Positions 7,863 through 18,902 of a stretch of DNA of 29,525 bases are shown here, in pieces (position 1 is the stretch's first letter; each line of letters starts with the position of its first letter). Both the position numbers and the translations under genes were made by a program. The DNA comes from CAYVUV01 sp964455095 (lineage in GTDB: Bacteria > Desulfobacterota > Binatia > HRBIN30 > CADEER01). Location: the NCBI GenBank assembly GCA_964455095.1, contig CAYVUV010000079.1, positions 1 through 29,525 of the forward strand, in the 5' to 3' direction. The notes under the pieces are model-generated. The model saw only the letters and a list, made by a program, of their open reading frames with translations, did no database searches and had not been told where the DNA came from.

Positions 7863-8770
7863 TGCAGCCGGCGACCACGACGGCGTCGTACGCCGCGCTG
7901 CTGCGCGATGCCGAGGCGGCCCTGGCGGCGGCGGGCGTCGCGACGCCGCGTCTCGATGCCGAAGTGCTGGTGGCGGCGGCGCGCGGCGGCGATCGCGCCG
8001 CGCTCTACGCCCGCCTGCACGACGAAGCGCCCGAATCGGTGGCCAGGCGCTGCGGCGACCTCGTCGCCCGCCGCGCCGGCCGCGAGCCGGTCGCTTACCT
8101 CACCGGCGTGCAGGAGTTCTGGTCGCTGCCCTTCGCCGTCACGCCCGACGTGCTGATCCCACGCCCCGAGACCGAGCTGCTGGTCGAGACCGTCTGCGCG
8201 CTCACCGGCGCGCCCGGTGCCGGCATGTCGATCTGCGACATCGGCACCGGCAGCGGCTGCATCGCCGTCGCCCTGGCGCGCGAGCTGCCGGCGGCGCAGC
8301 TGTGTGCCACCGACCGCGCCCCGGCCGCGCTCGCGGTGGCGCGGCAAAACGCCGTCCGCCACGGCGTCGCCCAACACATTGCCTTTGCGTGCGGCGATCT
8401 GTTCGGCGACCTCGACGCGGCCCAGTGCTTCGATGTCGTGGTCAGCAACCCGCCGTATGTGGCCGACGACGCGGCGCTGCCGCCCGAGGTCTGCCGCGAG
8501 CCGCGCGGCGCGCTGTTCGCTGGCCCGGATGGGCTGGCCGTGGTGCGCCGGCTGCTGGCGGCCGCGCCGGCGCGCTTGCGCCCCGGCGGCCGGCTGGTCA
8601 TCGAGATCGGCAGCGGCCAGGCCGAGGCGGTGCGCCAGTTGGCCGCCGCGCACTTCGATCGCGTGCAGGTGCTGCCCGACCTGGCCGGCATTCCGCGCGC
8701 GGTCGTTCTGAGTGCCGCGCGCGCGCAGCCCGGCGTGGCGCCTATGCGAGGGGCGGGTCGGGATGGATAA
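7862..8770 (+). CDS. prmC: Release factor glutamine methyltransferase
   Basis: SAM-dependent N5-glutamine methyltransferase that modifies the GGQ glutamine of release factors; formerly called HemK. It has 302 residues. The N-terminal helical domain (1-85) ends with REPVAYLTGVQEF. PRPETE at 100-105 and the SAM-binding loop CDIGTGSGCIA (125-135) follow, and the substrate-binding signature NPPY is at 196-199. The C-terminal tail of about 20 residues (after VVLSAARA) is low in recognisable features and overlaps the start of murA by eight bases. Such overlaps with prfA on one side and murA on the other imply translational coupling in one operon. Confidence 0.96.
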   Translation: MQPATTTASYAALLRDAEAALAAAGVATPRLDAEVLVAAARGGDRAALYARLHDEAPESVARRCGDLVARRAGREPVAYLTGVQEFWSLPFAVTPDVLIPRPETELLVETVCALTGAPGAGMSICDIGTGSGCIAVALARELPAAQLCATDRAPAALAVARQNAVRHGVAQHIAFACGDLFGDLDAAQCFDVVVSNPPYVADDAALPPEVCREPRGALFAGPDGLAVVRRLLAAAPARLRPGGRLVIEIGSGQAEAVRQLAAAHFDRVQVLPDLAGIPRAVVLSAARAQPGVAPMRGAGRDG

Positions 8771-10025
8771 AATCGTCATTCGCGGCGGACGGTCGCTGCA
8801 CGGTGAGGTCGAGGTGGCCGGGGCGAAGAACGCCGCCCTGCCGATCCTGTTCGCGACGCTGCTGACGCCGGAGCCGTGCATTCTGCGCAACCTGCCCGAC
8901 GTCGTCGACGTGCGCACGACGCTGCGCCTGCTGCGCGACCTCGGCGCCGAGGTCGACGCGGTCGAGGGCGGCATGCGCGTCAAGGCGGAGCACCTCAACG
9001 GCATGGAGGCGCCGTACGAGCTGGTGAAGACGATGCGCGCCTCCTTCCTGGTGCTGGGGCCGTTGCTGGCGCGCGGCGGGCGGGCGCGCGTGTCGCAGCC
9101 CGGCGGCTGCGCGATCGGCGGGCGGCCGGTCAATCTGCACGTGCACGGCCTGCGTGAAATGGGTGCGACGGTGGACCTGGTACACGGCTATACCGAGGCG
9201 CGCGCCGAGCGGCTGCACGGCGCGCACATCATCCTCGACATGCCGTCGGTTGGCGCCACCGAGCACTTGATGATGGTCGCGGCGGTGGCCGAGGGTCACA
9301 CGACCATCGAGAACGCCGCCACCGAGCCCGAGGTCTCCGACCTGGCCGCCGCCCTGTGCAGCATGGGCGCGCGCATCGCAGGGGCCGGCGAGCCGGTGAT
9401 ACGCATCGAAGGCGTACCGCGCTTGCACGGCACCGACTTCCGCGTCATTCCCGACCGCATCGAGACGGGCACGTTCCTGATGGCCGCGGCCATCACGCGC
9501 GGCGACGTGCTGGTGCGCGATGCGCGTCCCGAGCACCTGCAGGCCGTGCTGGTCAAGCTGCGCGAGGCGGGCGCCACGGTCGACGAGGGGCCGGCCGGCA
9601 TTCGCGTGCGCGCGCCGCACCGCTTGCAGGGCGTCGATGTGAAGACCTTGCCCTACCCGGGTTTCCCGACCGATCTGCAAGCGCAGATGATGGCGGTGGC
9701 GTCGCTGTCGGCCGGCACCAGCGTCATCCGCGAAACCATCTTCGAGAACCGTTTCATGCACGTGCACGAGTTCAACCGCCTCGGCGCCGACATCCAGCTC
9801 GAAGGCAACAGCGCCATTGTGCGCGGGGTCGGCAACCTGAGCGGCGCGCCGGTGATGGCGACCGATCTGCGCGCCAGCGTGTCGCTGATCCTGGCCGGCC
9901 TGGCGGCGCAGAACACCACCGAGGTGCTGCGCGTCTACCACCTCGACCGCGGCTATGAACACATCGAAGCCAAGCTGTCGGCGCTCGGCGCCGATATCCA
10001 GCGCGTGAAGGGCGCGCGCGGATGA
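8763..10025 (+). CDS. murA: UDP-N-acetylglucosamine 1-carboxyvinyltransferase
   Basis: Catalyses the first committed step of peptidoglycan synthesis, transferring enolpyruvate from PEP to UDP-GlcNAc in the cytoplasm. At 420 residues it matches the family. It starts MDKIVIRGGRSLHGEV and has K22-N23 in GAKNAALP. The catalytic C116 lies in QPGGCAIGGRPV, so it is the fosfomycin-sensitive Cys form rather than the Asp form. D304 in FPTDLQAQ corresponds to the general-base aspartate. The ATG at 8763 overlaps the prmC stop by eight bases, and the gene ends in ATGA shared with hisD. An earlier in-frame ATG at 8712 would lie deep inside prmC and adds no family sequence. Confidence 0.98.
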   Translation: MDKIVIRGGRSLHGEVEVAGAKNAALPILFATLLTPEPCILRNLPDVVDVRTTLRLLRDLGAEVDAVEGGMRVKAEHLNGMEAPYELVKTMRASFLVLGPLLARGGRARVSQPGGCAIGGRPVNLHVHGLREMGATVDLVHGYTEARAERLHGAHIILDMPSVGATEHLMMVAAVAEGHTTIENAATEPEVSDLAAALCSMGARIAGAGEPVIRIEGVPRLHGTDFRVIPDRIETGTFLMAAAITRGDVLVRDARPEHLQAVLVKLREAGATVDEGPAGIRVRAPHRLQGVDVKTLPYPGFPTDLQAQMMAVASLSAGTSVIRETIFENRFMHVHEFNRLGADIQLEGNSAIVRGVGNLSGAPVMATDLRASVSLILAGLAAQNTTEVLRVYHLDRGYEHIEAKLSALGADIQRVKGARG

Positions 10026-11353
10026 CGCCGCGCGTGCCGATTCTCGACACCGCGGCGCCCGGCTTCGCGCGCGCCTTCGCCCGCCTGCGCGCGGTCTCCG
10101 AGGGCGACGCGGCGCGCGCCGAAGCGGTGGCGCGCGACATCGTCGCGCAGGTGCGCCGGCGCGGCGATCGCGCCGTGCTGCAGTACACGCAGCGCTTCGA
10201 CGGCGCGTCGCTGACGGCGCGCACGATGCAGGTCGAGCCGGCCGCCTTGCGGCGCGCCGCCGACTCGCTGGCACCGAAAGTGCGCGGCGCCCTGCGCCTG
10301 GCGGCGCGCCGCATTCGCGCCTTCCACGCCAAGCAGCGCCAACCGTCGTGGCGCTTCCGCGACGCCGCCGGGCTCGTCCTCGGCCAGCAGATCACGGCAC
10401 TGCGGCGCGTCGGCGTCTACGTGCCCGGCGGCCACGCCGCGTATCCGTCGTCGGTGCTGATGAACGTCATCCCGGCCCGCGTCGCCGGCGTCGACGAGAT
10501 CATCATGGTGTCGCCGGCGGGTGCCGACGGGCATCGCCCGGCCGTGCTCGCCGCGGCGCATATCGCCGGGGTGACGGCGCTCTTCCAGATCGGCGGCGCC
10601 CAGGCCGTGGCGGCGCTCGCGTACGGCACCGCCACCGTGCCGCGCGTCGACAAGATCGTCGGCCCGGGCAACGCCTTCGTGCAGGCCGCCAAACGCCAGG
10701 TCTACGGCCAGGTCGACATCGACTCCACCGCCGGCCCCAGCGAGGTGCTGGTGATCGCCGACGCGCGCGCCAACCCGGCCTACGTCGCCGCCGACCTCCT
10801 GGCGCAAGCCGAGCACGGCAGCGGCGACGAGTGCGCCATCTTGTTGACCCCGTCGCGCCGTCTCGCGGCCGCCGTCGCCGCGCAGATCGAGCGCCAGCTG
10901 CCGGCGCTGCCGCGCCGCGCCGACATCGCCCGCGTGCTGGGCCGCCGCGGCGCCCTGGTGATCGTGCGCGATCTCGACGAAGCCGTCGCGCTGGCCGAGG
11001 ACGTAGCCCCCGAGCATCTCGAGCTGTTGGTCGAAAAGCCCGAGCCGCTGGCGGCGCGGCTGCGCAATGCCGGCGCGATCTTCCTCGGCCCCTGGGCGCC
11101 GGCGCCGCTGGGCGACTATGTGGCCGGACCCAACCACGTCCTGCCCACCGGTGGCAGCGCCCGCTTCTTCTCGCCGCTCGGCGTCTACGACTTCGTCAAG
11201 CGCACCAGCGTCGTGCGCGCCACGCGCCGCGGCCTGCGCGCGCTGGCGCCGGCCGTTGCCGTGCTCGCCGAGCTCGAGGGCTACACGGCGCACGCCGCGG
11301 CCGTGCGCCTGCGCTTCGATGCTCCAGTGGGGCGCACCCGGCGCGCGCGCTGA
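10022..11353 (+). CDS. hisD: Histidinol dehydrogenase
   Basis: Catalyses the last two steps of histidine synthesis, oxidising histidinol to histidine with NAD, using a bound zinc. It is 443 residues. Zinc and catalytic positions are visible: Q262 and H265 in QAEHGSGDE, D365 in PLGDYVAGPNH, H424 in YTAHAAAV, and the EH pair in VAPEHLELL. RRVGVYVPGG and KIVGPGN are family signatures. The start is coupled to murA by an ATGA overlap. In many relatives hisG sits between murA and hisD; here there is no room for it. The last residues (APVGRTRRAR) are a basic tail. A repeat-containing gap of 223 bases separates it from hisB. Confidence 0.98.
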   Translation: MTPRVPILDTAAPGFARAFARLRAVSEGDAARAEAVARDIVAQVRRRGDRAVLQYTQRFDGASLTARTMQVEPAALRRAADSLAPKVRGALRLAARRIRAFHAKQRQPSWRFRDAAGLVLGQQITALRRVGVYVPGGHAAYPSSVLMNVIPARVAGVDEIIMVSPAGADGHRPAVLAAAHIAGVTALFQIGGAQAVAALAYGTATVPRVDKIVGPGNAFVQAAKRQVYGQVDIDSTAGPSEVLVIADARANPAYVAADLLAQAEHGSGDECAILLTPSRRLAAAVAAQIERQLPALPRRADIARVLGRRGALVIVRDLDEAVALAEDVAPEHLELLVEKPEPLAARLRNAGAIFLGPWAPAPLGDYVAGPNHVLPTGGSARFFSPLGVYDFVKRTSVVRATRRGLRALAPAVAVLAELEGYTAHAAAVRLRFDAPVGRTRRAR

Positions 11354-11388
11354 GCGCGGCTTTGGCCGGCCCCACTTCCGGTGCCTTT

Positions 11389-11457
11389 GGGATGGCGACG
11401 CTCCTGCGGAGCCTTCTGCCACATTGAGACACGGCTCGGCAGGAGCCTCGCCCTCCC
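11389..11457. repeat. Imperfect inverted repeat, GCTCCTGC family
   Basis: Arms of 23 bases at 11389-11411 and 11435-11457 are reverse complements at 20 of 23 positions, with a 23-base centre. Each is built around GGCGAxGCTCCTGC. This differs from the CTCTCCC-type repeats elsewhere in the window, so it is a second family. It fills most of the hisD-hisB gap (11354-11576), in which I see no gene. It could weaken or end transcription between the two his genes. Confidence 0.7.
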
Positions 11458-11576
11458 GTTCGGAGGGAATCGACGGTTGCTCGCGCAGCCGTTCAACGCT
11501 TGGCGAGGCGCGCCGGCGGGGGCGTGCTTGACTGTTGCGGGCAATCCGTGAAGTCTCGACCGGACTGGAGGATCCC

Positions 11577-12200
11577 ATGCCCCGTGCCACACGTGGCGCC
11601 CCGGTGGCGCGCATCGCGCGACGCGCCGACGTCGCGCGCAAGACGAAGGAAACCGACATCGCGGTCGCGATCCGTCTCGACGGGACGGGGCAGTCGACCG
11701 TCGACACGGGCGTGCGCTTTCTCGACCACATGCTCGACAGCTTCGCCCGGCACGGCTTCTTCGACCTGACGGTGCGGGCGCGCGGCGACCTCGACGTCGA
11801 TCAGCACCACAGCGTCGAGGACGTCGGCCTGGCGCTCGGCCAGGCCATGCGCGACGCGCTCGGCGACAAGGCCGGCATCCGCCGCTTCGGCGAGGCGGCG
11901 TGTCCGCTCGACGAAGCGCTGGTGCGCGTCGTGGTCGACATCAGCGGCCGGCCGTTTCTGGTCTACAACGCGGCCATCCCGCAGGCCCGTGTCGGCACGT
12001 TCGACACCGAGCTGGTGCACGACTTCCTGCTCGCGCTGACCAATCAGCTGGGCATGAACCTGCACATCGACGTCGTGCGCGGCCGCAACGCCCACCACAT
12101 CATCGAGGCGACGTTCAAGGCGCTGGCGCGGGCGATGGACACCGCCACCCAGGTCGACCCGCGCGTGCGCGGCGTGCTGTCCACCAAGGGCAGCCTGTAG
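11577..12200 (+). CDS. hisB: Imidazoleglycerol-phosphate dehydratase
   Basis: Mn-dependent dehydratase making imidazole acetol phosphate, the sixth step of histidine synthesis. It is monofunctional, 207 residues, slightly longer than the usual 195-200 because of a basic N-terminal stretch (PRATRGAPVARIARRADVARK). The metal-binding His clusters are intact: FLDHMLDSFARHG, DQHHSVEDVG, and GRNAHHIIEATFKALARA. The ATG at 11577 is chosen because TGGAGG lies six bases upstream; earlier in-frame starts lack this. No phosphatase domain is fused, so histidinol-phosphate phosphatase must come from another gene that is not in this window. Confidence 0.97.
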   Translation: MPRATRGAPVARIARRADVARKTKETDIAVAIRLDGTGQSTVDTGVRFLDHMLDSFARHGFFDLTVRARGDLDVDQHHSVEDVGLALGQAMRDALGDKAGIRRFGEAACPLDEALVRVVVDISGRPFLVYNAAIPQARVGTFDTELVHDFLLALTNQLGMNLHIDVVRGRNAHHIIEATFKALARAMDTATQVDPRVRGVLSTKGSL

Positions 12201-12223
12201 CAGATCAGAGAAATCCCCCTCGA

Positions 12224-12244
12224 TCCCCCTTTGTCAAAGGGGGA
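12224..12244. repeat. 21-base perfect palindrome between hisB and hisH
   Basis: Ten bases (TCCCCCTTTG) pair with the following arm CAAAGGGGGA around a single T. The surrounding CCCCCTCGAT and GGGAGGGCAG extend the symmetry. It resembles the repeat arms at 12-110. It lies in the 89-base gap between hisB and hisH and could act as a processing or attenuation hairpin. Confidence 0.7.
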
Positions 12245-12289
12245 GGGCAGAGGTCTTTGATCGCCAGACCAACCGTCTCTTCAAGGGCA

Positions 12290-12922
12290 ATGGAATCGAT
12301 CGCCATCATCGACTACGGCATGGGCAACCTGCGCAGCGTGCAGAAGGCGCTGGAACGGGTCGGTGCGCCGTGCGTCGTGACGCGCGACGCGGCGCAGATC
12401 GCGCGCGCACCCGGTGTGGTGCTGCCCGGTGTCGGTGCGTTCGGCGCCTGCATGGACAACCTGCGCGCCCTCGAGCTGGTCGACACCGTGCGCGCCGTGG
12501 TCGAGCGGGGCACGCCGTTTCTCGGCATCTGCCTCGGCCTGCAGCTGTTGTTCGACGAGAGCGAGGAGTTCGGCCCGGTGCCGGGGCTGGGGCTGCTGCG
12601 CGGGCGTTGTGTGCGCTTTCGCGACCGCGGCGACGCCGACTTCCGCATCCCGCACATGGGCTGGAACCAGGTGCGCAAGCAGCAGGCGCCCGCCCACCTG
12701 GACGGCGTCGACGACGGCGCCTACGTCTACTTCGTGCACTCGTACTGCGTCGAGCCGCGCGATTCGTCGATCATCGCCACGACCACCGACTACGGCGGCG
12801 AGTTCGTGTCGTCCATCGCGCGCGACAACGTCTTTGCCTGCCAGTTCCACCCCGAGAAGAGCCAGGCGATCGGCCTGCGCATCCTGCGCAACTTCGGCCG
12901 CGTCGTCGGCGTCGGCGCGTGA
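12290..12922 (+). CDS. hisH: Imidazole glycerol phosphate synthase, glutamine amidotransferase subunit
   Basis: Supplies ammonia from glutamine to HisF. It has 210 residues, a class-I glutamine amidotransferase. The catalytic triad is visible: nucleophile C81 in LGICLGLQLLF, and H187 and E189 in FHPEKSQ. It starts MESIAIIDYGMGNLRSV, the standard N-terminus, and has PGVGAFG for the oxyanion strand. The protein also contains HMGWNQV and YFVHSYCV, which are typical of HisH. The ribosome site (AAGGG) is close to the ATG. The order hisB-hisH-hisA-hisF is the classical order. Its stop is three bases from the hisA ATG. Confidence 0.97.
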   Translation: MESIAIIDYGMGNLRSVQKALERVGAPCVVTRDAAQIARAPGVVLPGVGAFGACMDNLRALELVDTVRAVVERGTPFLGICLGLQLLFDESEEFGPVPGLGLLRGRCVRFRDRGDADFRIPHMGWNQVRKQQAPAHLDGVDDGAYVYFVHSYCVEPRDSSIIATTTDYGGEFVSSIARDNVFACQFHPEKSQAIGLRILRNFGRVVGVGA

Positions 12923-12924
12923 GC

Positions 12925-13658
12925 ATGCTGATCCTGCCCGCCATCGATCTCAAAGGAGGCAAGTGCGTGCGCCTGCTGCGCGGCGACATGCAGGCCGAGA
13001 CGGTGTACGGCGACGACCCGGTGGCCATCGGCCGGCGCTGGGTGGACGCCGGCGCGGCGTACCTGCACGTCGTCGACCTCGACGGCGCGGTGAGCGGCAC
13101 GCCGGTGAACACCGAGGCCATCGCGGCGCTGTGCGCCAAGCTGCCGATTCCAGTCGAGGTCGGCGGCGGCGTGCGCACGCTCGAGCGCGCCGGAGCGCTG
13201 TTCGCCGTCGGCGCCGACCGCGTCATCTTCGGCACCGCCGCGCTCGAAACCCCGGGGATCGTCGCCGACGCGTGCCAGCGCTTCGCCGGCCGCGTTGCCG
13301 TCGGCATCGACGCGCGCGACGGCATGGTGGCGGTGAAGGGGTGGACGGAAACCAGTCGCGTCGCGGCGGTCGACCTGGCGCGGCAGGTGGCGGCGTGGGG
13401 CGCGGCGTGGATCATCTACACCGACATCAATCGCGACGGCACGCAGCAGGGCGTCAACATCGAACAGACGCGCGCGCTGGCCGAGGCCATCTCGGTGCCG
13501 GTCATCGCCTCGGGCGGCATCGGCTCGCTGGCCGACATCGAGGCGCTGCTGCCGTGCGAGGGAGCCGGCGTCGTCGGCGTGATCGTCGGGCGGGCGCTCT
13601 ACACCGGGGCGGTGAAGCTGGAGGACGCAATCCGCGTCGCCGGGCAGGGGCGGCACTG

Positions 13659-13659
<1 letters not shown>
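12925..13659 (+). CDS. hisA: ProFAR isomerase (1-(5-phosphoribosyl)-5-[(phosphoribosylamino)methylideneamino]imidazole-4-carboxamide isomerase)
   Basis: Amadori isomerase of histidine synthesis, a (beta/alpha)8 barrel of 244 residues. The catalytic aspartates are D8 in LPAIDLKGG and D129 in VGIDARDG. The phosphate-binding loops EVGGGVR and IASGGIGS sit in the two half-barrels as expected, and YTDINRDGTQQG follows the seventh strand region. The ATG at 12925 is used; a GTG six bases earlier, overlapping the hisH stop, is also possible. The stop overlaps the ATG of hisF by one base (TGATG), so hisA and hisF are coupled. Some actinobacterial homologues are dual HisA/TrpF enzymes; nothing here suggests that. 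Confidence 0.97.
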
Positions 13660-14441
<782 letters not shown>

Positions 14442-14471
<30 letters not shown>

Positions 14472-14556
14472 GGGGATGAAATGATGGCTGCGACCGCTGC
14501 GTCGTTGAAGAGCTTGTTCGATCCCCTCACCTAGCCTCTCCCGGAGGGAGAGGAAC
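14442..14556. repeat. Paired inverted repeat overlapping the 3' end of hisF
   Basis: Arms 14442-14476 and 14522-14556 are 35 bases each and are reverse complements at 33 of 35 positions. Each arm holds an inner palindrome (CTCTCCCTCCGGGAGAG type) and a GGTGAGGGGA end. The 45-base core between them has no recognisable content. The left arm encodes the last residues and stop codon of hisF. Same family as 17586-17751 and 23962-24140. It may also act as the terminator of the his operon. Confidence 0.85.
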
Positions 14557-14623
14557 CAGAGGGGCCGCACCAACTGCCGGGTGCGCCTTGCATCGCTGGC
14601 GCGAATTGGCGACTGTGCGCGCC

Positions 14624-16099
14624 ATGCGTGTGCCCGCCGTTCTGGCGCTCGTCGCCGTCGCGCTCGCCGGCTGCGCGCTCAATCCGGTCAGCGGCCGACC
14701 CGAGCTGGCCCTGATCTCGTCGGCGCGCGAACAGGAGATCGGCAAGGAGGAATCGCTCAAGGTCGAGGAGACGATGGGTGTGCTCAGCACCTCGGCGCTC
14801 ACCGACTACGTCGAGCAGATCGGGCGCCGGCTGGCCGCGCACTCGCCGCGCACCGATGTCGCGTACACGTTCCACGTCGTCGACACACCGGAGCCGAATG
14901 CCTTTGCGCTGCCGGGCGGTTACGTCTACGTGACCCGCGGCCTGATTGCGCTGGCGAATTCGGAAGACGAGCTGGCCGGCGCGATCGGTCATGAGATCGC
15001 CCACGTCGCGGCCCGCCATTCGGTACAGCAGGTGTCGCGGGCCGCGCCGTTTGCAGTCATCACCGGCCTCGGGGCCGCCATCACGGGGCTGGCCAGCCCG
15101 CTGCTCGGCCAGCTCGTCGGCGGTGTCGGTGGGCTCGCGTCGGGCCTGGTGCTGGCACCGTTCAACCGCGATCAGGAGCGCGAGGCCGATCGGCTCGGGC
15201 AGGAGTTGATGGCGCAGGCGGGGTGGGACCCGGCCGCCCTGTCGACCTTCCTCCACACGCTCGAACGCGACGAAGCGCTGCACGGCGGCGCCAAGCGAGG
15301 CATGAGCTTCTTCGCCTCGCATCCGGCGACTCCGGAGCGCGTCGCCAAGACCGCCAAGTACGCCGCGCGACTGCAGCGCGCCGCGCCGGCGCCGATCAGC
15401 CCCGACCGCGACGCGTTCCTGGCCCGGCTCGACGGCCTGGTGATCGGCCCCGCGGCCGCCGCGGGCCTGTTCGACGGGCAACGCTTTCTGCACCCAGGCC
15501 TGGCGTTCTCGATCCTCTTTCCCGACGGGTGGCAGAAGCAGAACGGCCGGCAACAGATCGCGGCGGCGGTGCCGAGCGGTGCCGCCATCGCGGTGGTGGA
15601 GATCGTCGCGGCGGGCGATGATCCGCTGGTCGGCGCGCGCGCCATCGAGAAGGAAAGTGGATCGCCGGTGACGGCCCACACCGAGTCGCTGAAGATCGGG
15701 GCGCTGCCGGCGGCGCGCACGCGGGTGAAGGCGAACAGCCAGCAAGGCGAGCTGGCGATCAGCCTGTGCTGGATCGCCTACGGCGGGCATGTCTACCAGG
15801 TCGCCGGGCTCACCGGCTTGCCGCGCAGCGCGGAGTTCCTGCCCGCCTTCGACGGCATCGCCGGCAGCTTCCGCCCGTTGACGCCGGCCGACCGCGCGCG
15901 CATCAAGGAACAACGTCTGCGGCTGCGCAGCGCGCGCGGCGGCGAGACGCTCGCGGCACTGGTCGCCGCCAGCGCGGCGAGCTGGAATGCCGAGATGGCC
16001 GCGGTCGCGAACGGGCTGGACCTGAACGACACGCTGGCGGCGGGACAGCTCGTCAAGGTCGCGGTCCGCGAGCCGTACTCAGCCGCGGCGGTCCCGTAG
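14624..16099 (+). CDS. M48 family metalloprotease lipoprotein (BepA/YfgC-like)
   Basis: Periplasmic zinc protease of 491 residues, predicted lipoprotein: signal sequence MRVPAVLALVAVALAGC with a perfect LAGC lipobox at C17. The M48 motif HEIAH is at H123-H127 and the third zinc ligand E187 lies in READRLGQEL. Family landmarks NAFALPGGYVYV and SHPATPERV are present. A second half from about 290 has an unassigned domain (SILFPDGWQKQN onward). Residues about 440-487 (GGETLAALVAASAASWN through GQLVKV) resemble a LysM-like segment seen at the end of such proteases. The likely role is quality control of outer membrane proteins or LPS assembly factors. ATG 14624 is preferred because it begins the signal peptide; a TTG at 14588 is in frame. 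Confidence 0.93.
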   Translation: MRVPAVLALVAVALAGCALNPVSGRPELALISSAREQEIGKEESLKVEETMGVLSTSALTDYVEQIGRRLAAHSPRTDVAYTFHVVDTPEPNAFALPGGYVYVTRGLIALANSEDELAGAIGHEIAHVAARHSVQQVSRAAPFAVITGLGAAITGLASPLLGQLVGGVGGLASGLVLAPFNRDQEREADRLGQELMAQAGWDPAALSTFLHTLERDEALHGGAKRGMSFFASHPATPERVAKTAKYAARLQRAAPAPISPDRDAFLARLDGLVIGPAAAAGLFDGQRFLHPGLAFSILFPDGWQKQNGRQQIAAAVPSGAAIAVVEIVAAGDDPLVGARAIEKESGSPVTAHTESLKIGALPAARTRVKANSQQGELAISLCWIAYGGHVYQVAGLTGLPRSAEFLPAFDGIAGSFRPLTPADRARIKEQRLRLRSARGGETLAALVAASAASWNAEMAAVANGLDLNDTLAAGQLVKVAVREPYSAAAVP

Positions 16100-16162
16100 C
16101 GGCGGCACCGTCTTGACCCGCGCGGGGCGCCGCTTCATGTTGGCCGGCGGAGGGCATGCCGC

Positions 16163-17548
<1,386 letters not shown>

Positions 17549-17585
17549 GGGCGCGTCTCACGACTCCAGCGAAGTATCGCGCGAG

Positions 17586-17751
17586 GGTTCCTTCTCCCGG
17601 ATGGGAGACGGTCAGGATGAGGGGGATGAGATTAGACGGCGAAGCCCTCTTCGTTCTTGGCGCGTGTTCCAGGACCGAGAGGGTATGCGGTGGCCTTCGG
17701 CATCGTCGAATCCCCCTCACCTTGATCCTCTCCCATCCGGGAGAGGAAACC
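17586..17751. repeat. Paired inverted repeat between convergent fumC and gap
   Basis: Left arm about 17586-17627 and right arm about 17709-17751 are largely reverse complements. Each has an inner CTCCC-GGA-GGGAG type hairpin and a GAGGGGGAT end. The 81-base core shows no gene. The arms match those at 23962-24140 closely and those at 14442-14556 in part. Placement between two stop codons fits use as a two-way terminator. Confidence 0.8.
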
Positions 17752-17800
17752 ATCCAAGCGACGTCCGCCCCACTGCGGGCGAACGTCGCAGAGACGTGCG

Positions 17801-18835
17801 CTACTTGCTGTCCTTGCGGGCCAGCAGCTCGATCATGTCGACGCAGCGCGTCGCGTAGCCGGCTTCGTTGTCGTACCAGCTGACGACCTTGAAGAAGCGC
17901 TTGTTGAGCTCGATGCCGGCGGCGGAGTCGTAGATGCTGCTGTGGCGGTTGCCGATGAAGTCGCTCGAGACCACCTCTTCGTCGGTGTAGGCGAGGATGC
18001 CCTTCATCGCGCCGTCGGCGGCGGCCTTCATGGCTTCGTTGATGGCGGCCAGGCTGGTGTCTTTGGCGGTGCGGAAGGTGAGGTCGACGGCCGAGACATC
18101 CGCCGTCGGGACGCGGAACGCCATGCCCGTCAGGCGGCCCTTGAGCGCCGGGATGCACAGCGTCACGGCCTTGGCGGCGCCGGTCGCGGCGGGGATGATG
18201 TTCTGGTAGGCGTTGCGGCCGCCGCGCCAGTCCTTCTTGCTCGGCCCGTCCTGTGTCGGCTGCGTCGCCGTCGCCGCGTGCACGGTGGTCATCAGCCCTT
18301 CGTCGAGGCCGAAGCCGTCCTGGATGACCTTGGCGATCGGGGCCAGGCAGTTGGTGGTGCAGCTGGCGTTGCTGATCACGGTGTGTTTGGCGGGGTCGTA
18401 CTGCTCGTGGTTGACGCCGAGGCAGAAGGTCGGCACCTGGTCCGGACCGCTCTTGGTCGGGGCGGAGATGATCACCCGCTTGGCGCCCGCCTGGATGTGG
18501 CCGCTGGCCTTTTCGAAGTCGGTGAACAGGCCGGTCGATTCGAGCACGTAGTCGACCCCGAGCTCCTTCCACGGCAGCGTCGCCGGGTCGCGCACCGACA
18601 TGGTCTTGGTCGTCTTGCCGTTGACCGTGAAGCTCTCCTCGGTGGCCGTGACCTTGGCCGGCTTGCCGTCGAGCATGAAGCGCCGGTGCATGGTGTCGTA
18701 GGTGAGCAGGTACGCCAGGTTGTCCGCCGGAACCAGATCGTTGACCGCGACGATCTCGATGCCGCGCTCCGCGGCGACGCGGTAGAACAACCGCCCGATA
18801 CGGCCGAAGCCGTTGATGCCGATTCGAATAGCCAT
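17801..18835 (-). CDS. gap: Glyceraldehyde-3-phosphate dehydrogenase, type I
   Basis: Glycolytic/gluconeogenic enzyme, 344 residues. The Rossmann start IGINGFGRIGRLFYR leads to D33 in VNDL, which favours NAD over NADP. Catalytic C159 is in SNASCTTNCLAP and H186 in TTVHAATATQ. The DWRGGR and AFRVPT signatures follow. Near the C-terminus the usual NEWGYS reads NEAGYATR, a tolerated variant. ATG 18835 is fixed by AGGAGGAG seven bases before it and by the conserved N-terminus. The gene is divergent from the esterase-pfk pair with 199 bases between, and convergent with fumC. Confidence 0.97.
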   Translation of the reverse strand: MAIRIGINGFGRIGRLFYRVAAERGIEIVAVNDLVPADNLAYLLTYDTMHRRFMLDGKPAKVTATEESFTVNGKTTKTMSVRDPATLPWKELGVDYVLESTGLFTDFEKASGHIQAGAKRVIISAPTKSGPDQVPTFCLGVNHEQYDPAKHTVISNASCTTNCLAPIAKVIQDGFGLDEGLMTTVHAATATQPTQDGPSKKDWRGGRNAYQNIIPAATGAAKAVTLCIPALKGRLTGMAFRVPTADVSAVDLTFRTAKDTSLAAINEAMKAAADGAMKGILAYTDEEVVSSDFIGNRHSSIYDSAAGIELNKRFFKVVSWYDNEAGYATRCVDMIELLARKDSK

Positions 18836-18902
18836 AGTCTCTCCTCCTGCGCCCAATCTCTTGCCGGTGCAACCCGCTCGGGCAGCCGAATTGCGCGGCG
18901 CT

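Noticed and set aside
8712..8762. Earlier ATG for murA inside prmC
   Set aside because: It adds 17 residues not found in MurA; ATG 8763 gives the conserved MDKIVIRGG start.
11528..11556. TTGACT at 11528 as the -35 box of a hisB promoter
   Set aside because: The matching -10 position (AAGTCT) agrees at only two of six bases.
9953..11731. 592-codon minus-strand open frame opposite hisD
   Set aside because: Long only because GC-rich DNA has few stops; hisD on the other strand is unambiguous.
12414..13658. Long in-frame extension upstream of hisF
   Set aside because: It is the shadow of hisH and hisA in another frame; hisF begins at 13659 with its conserved N-terminus.
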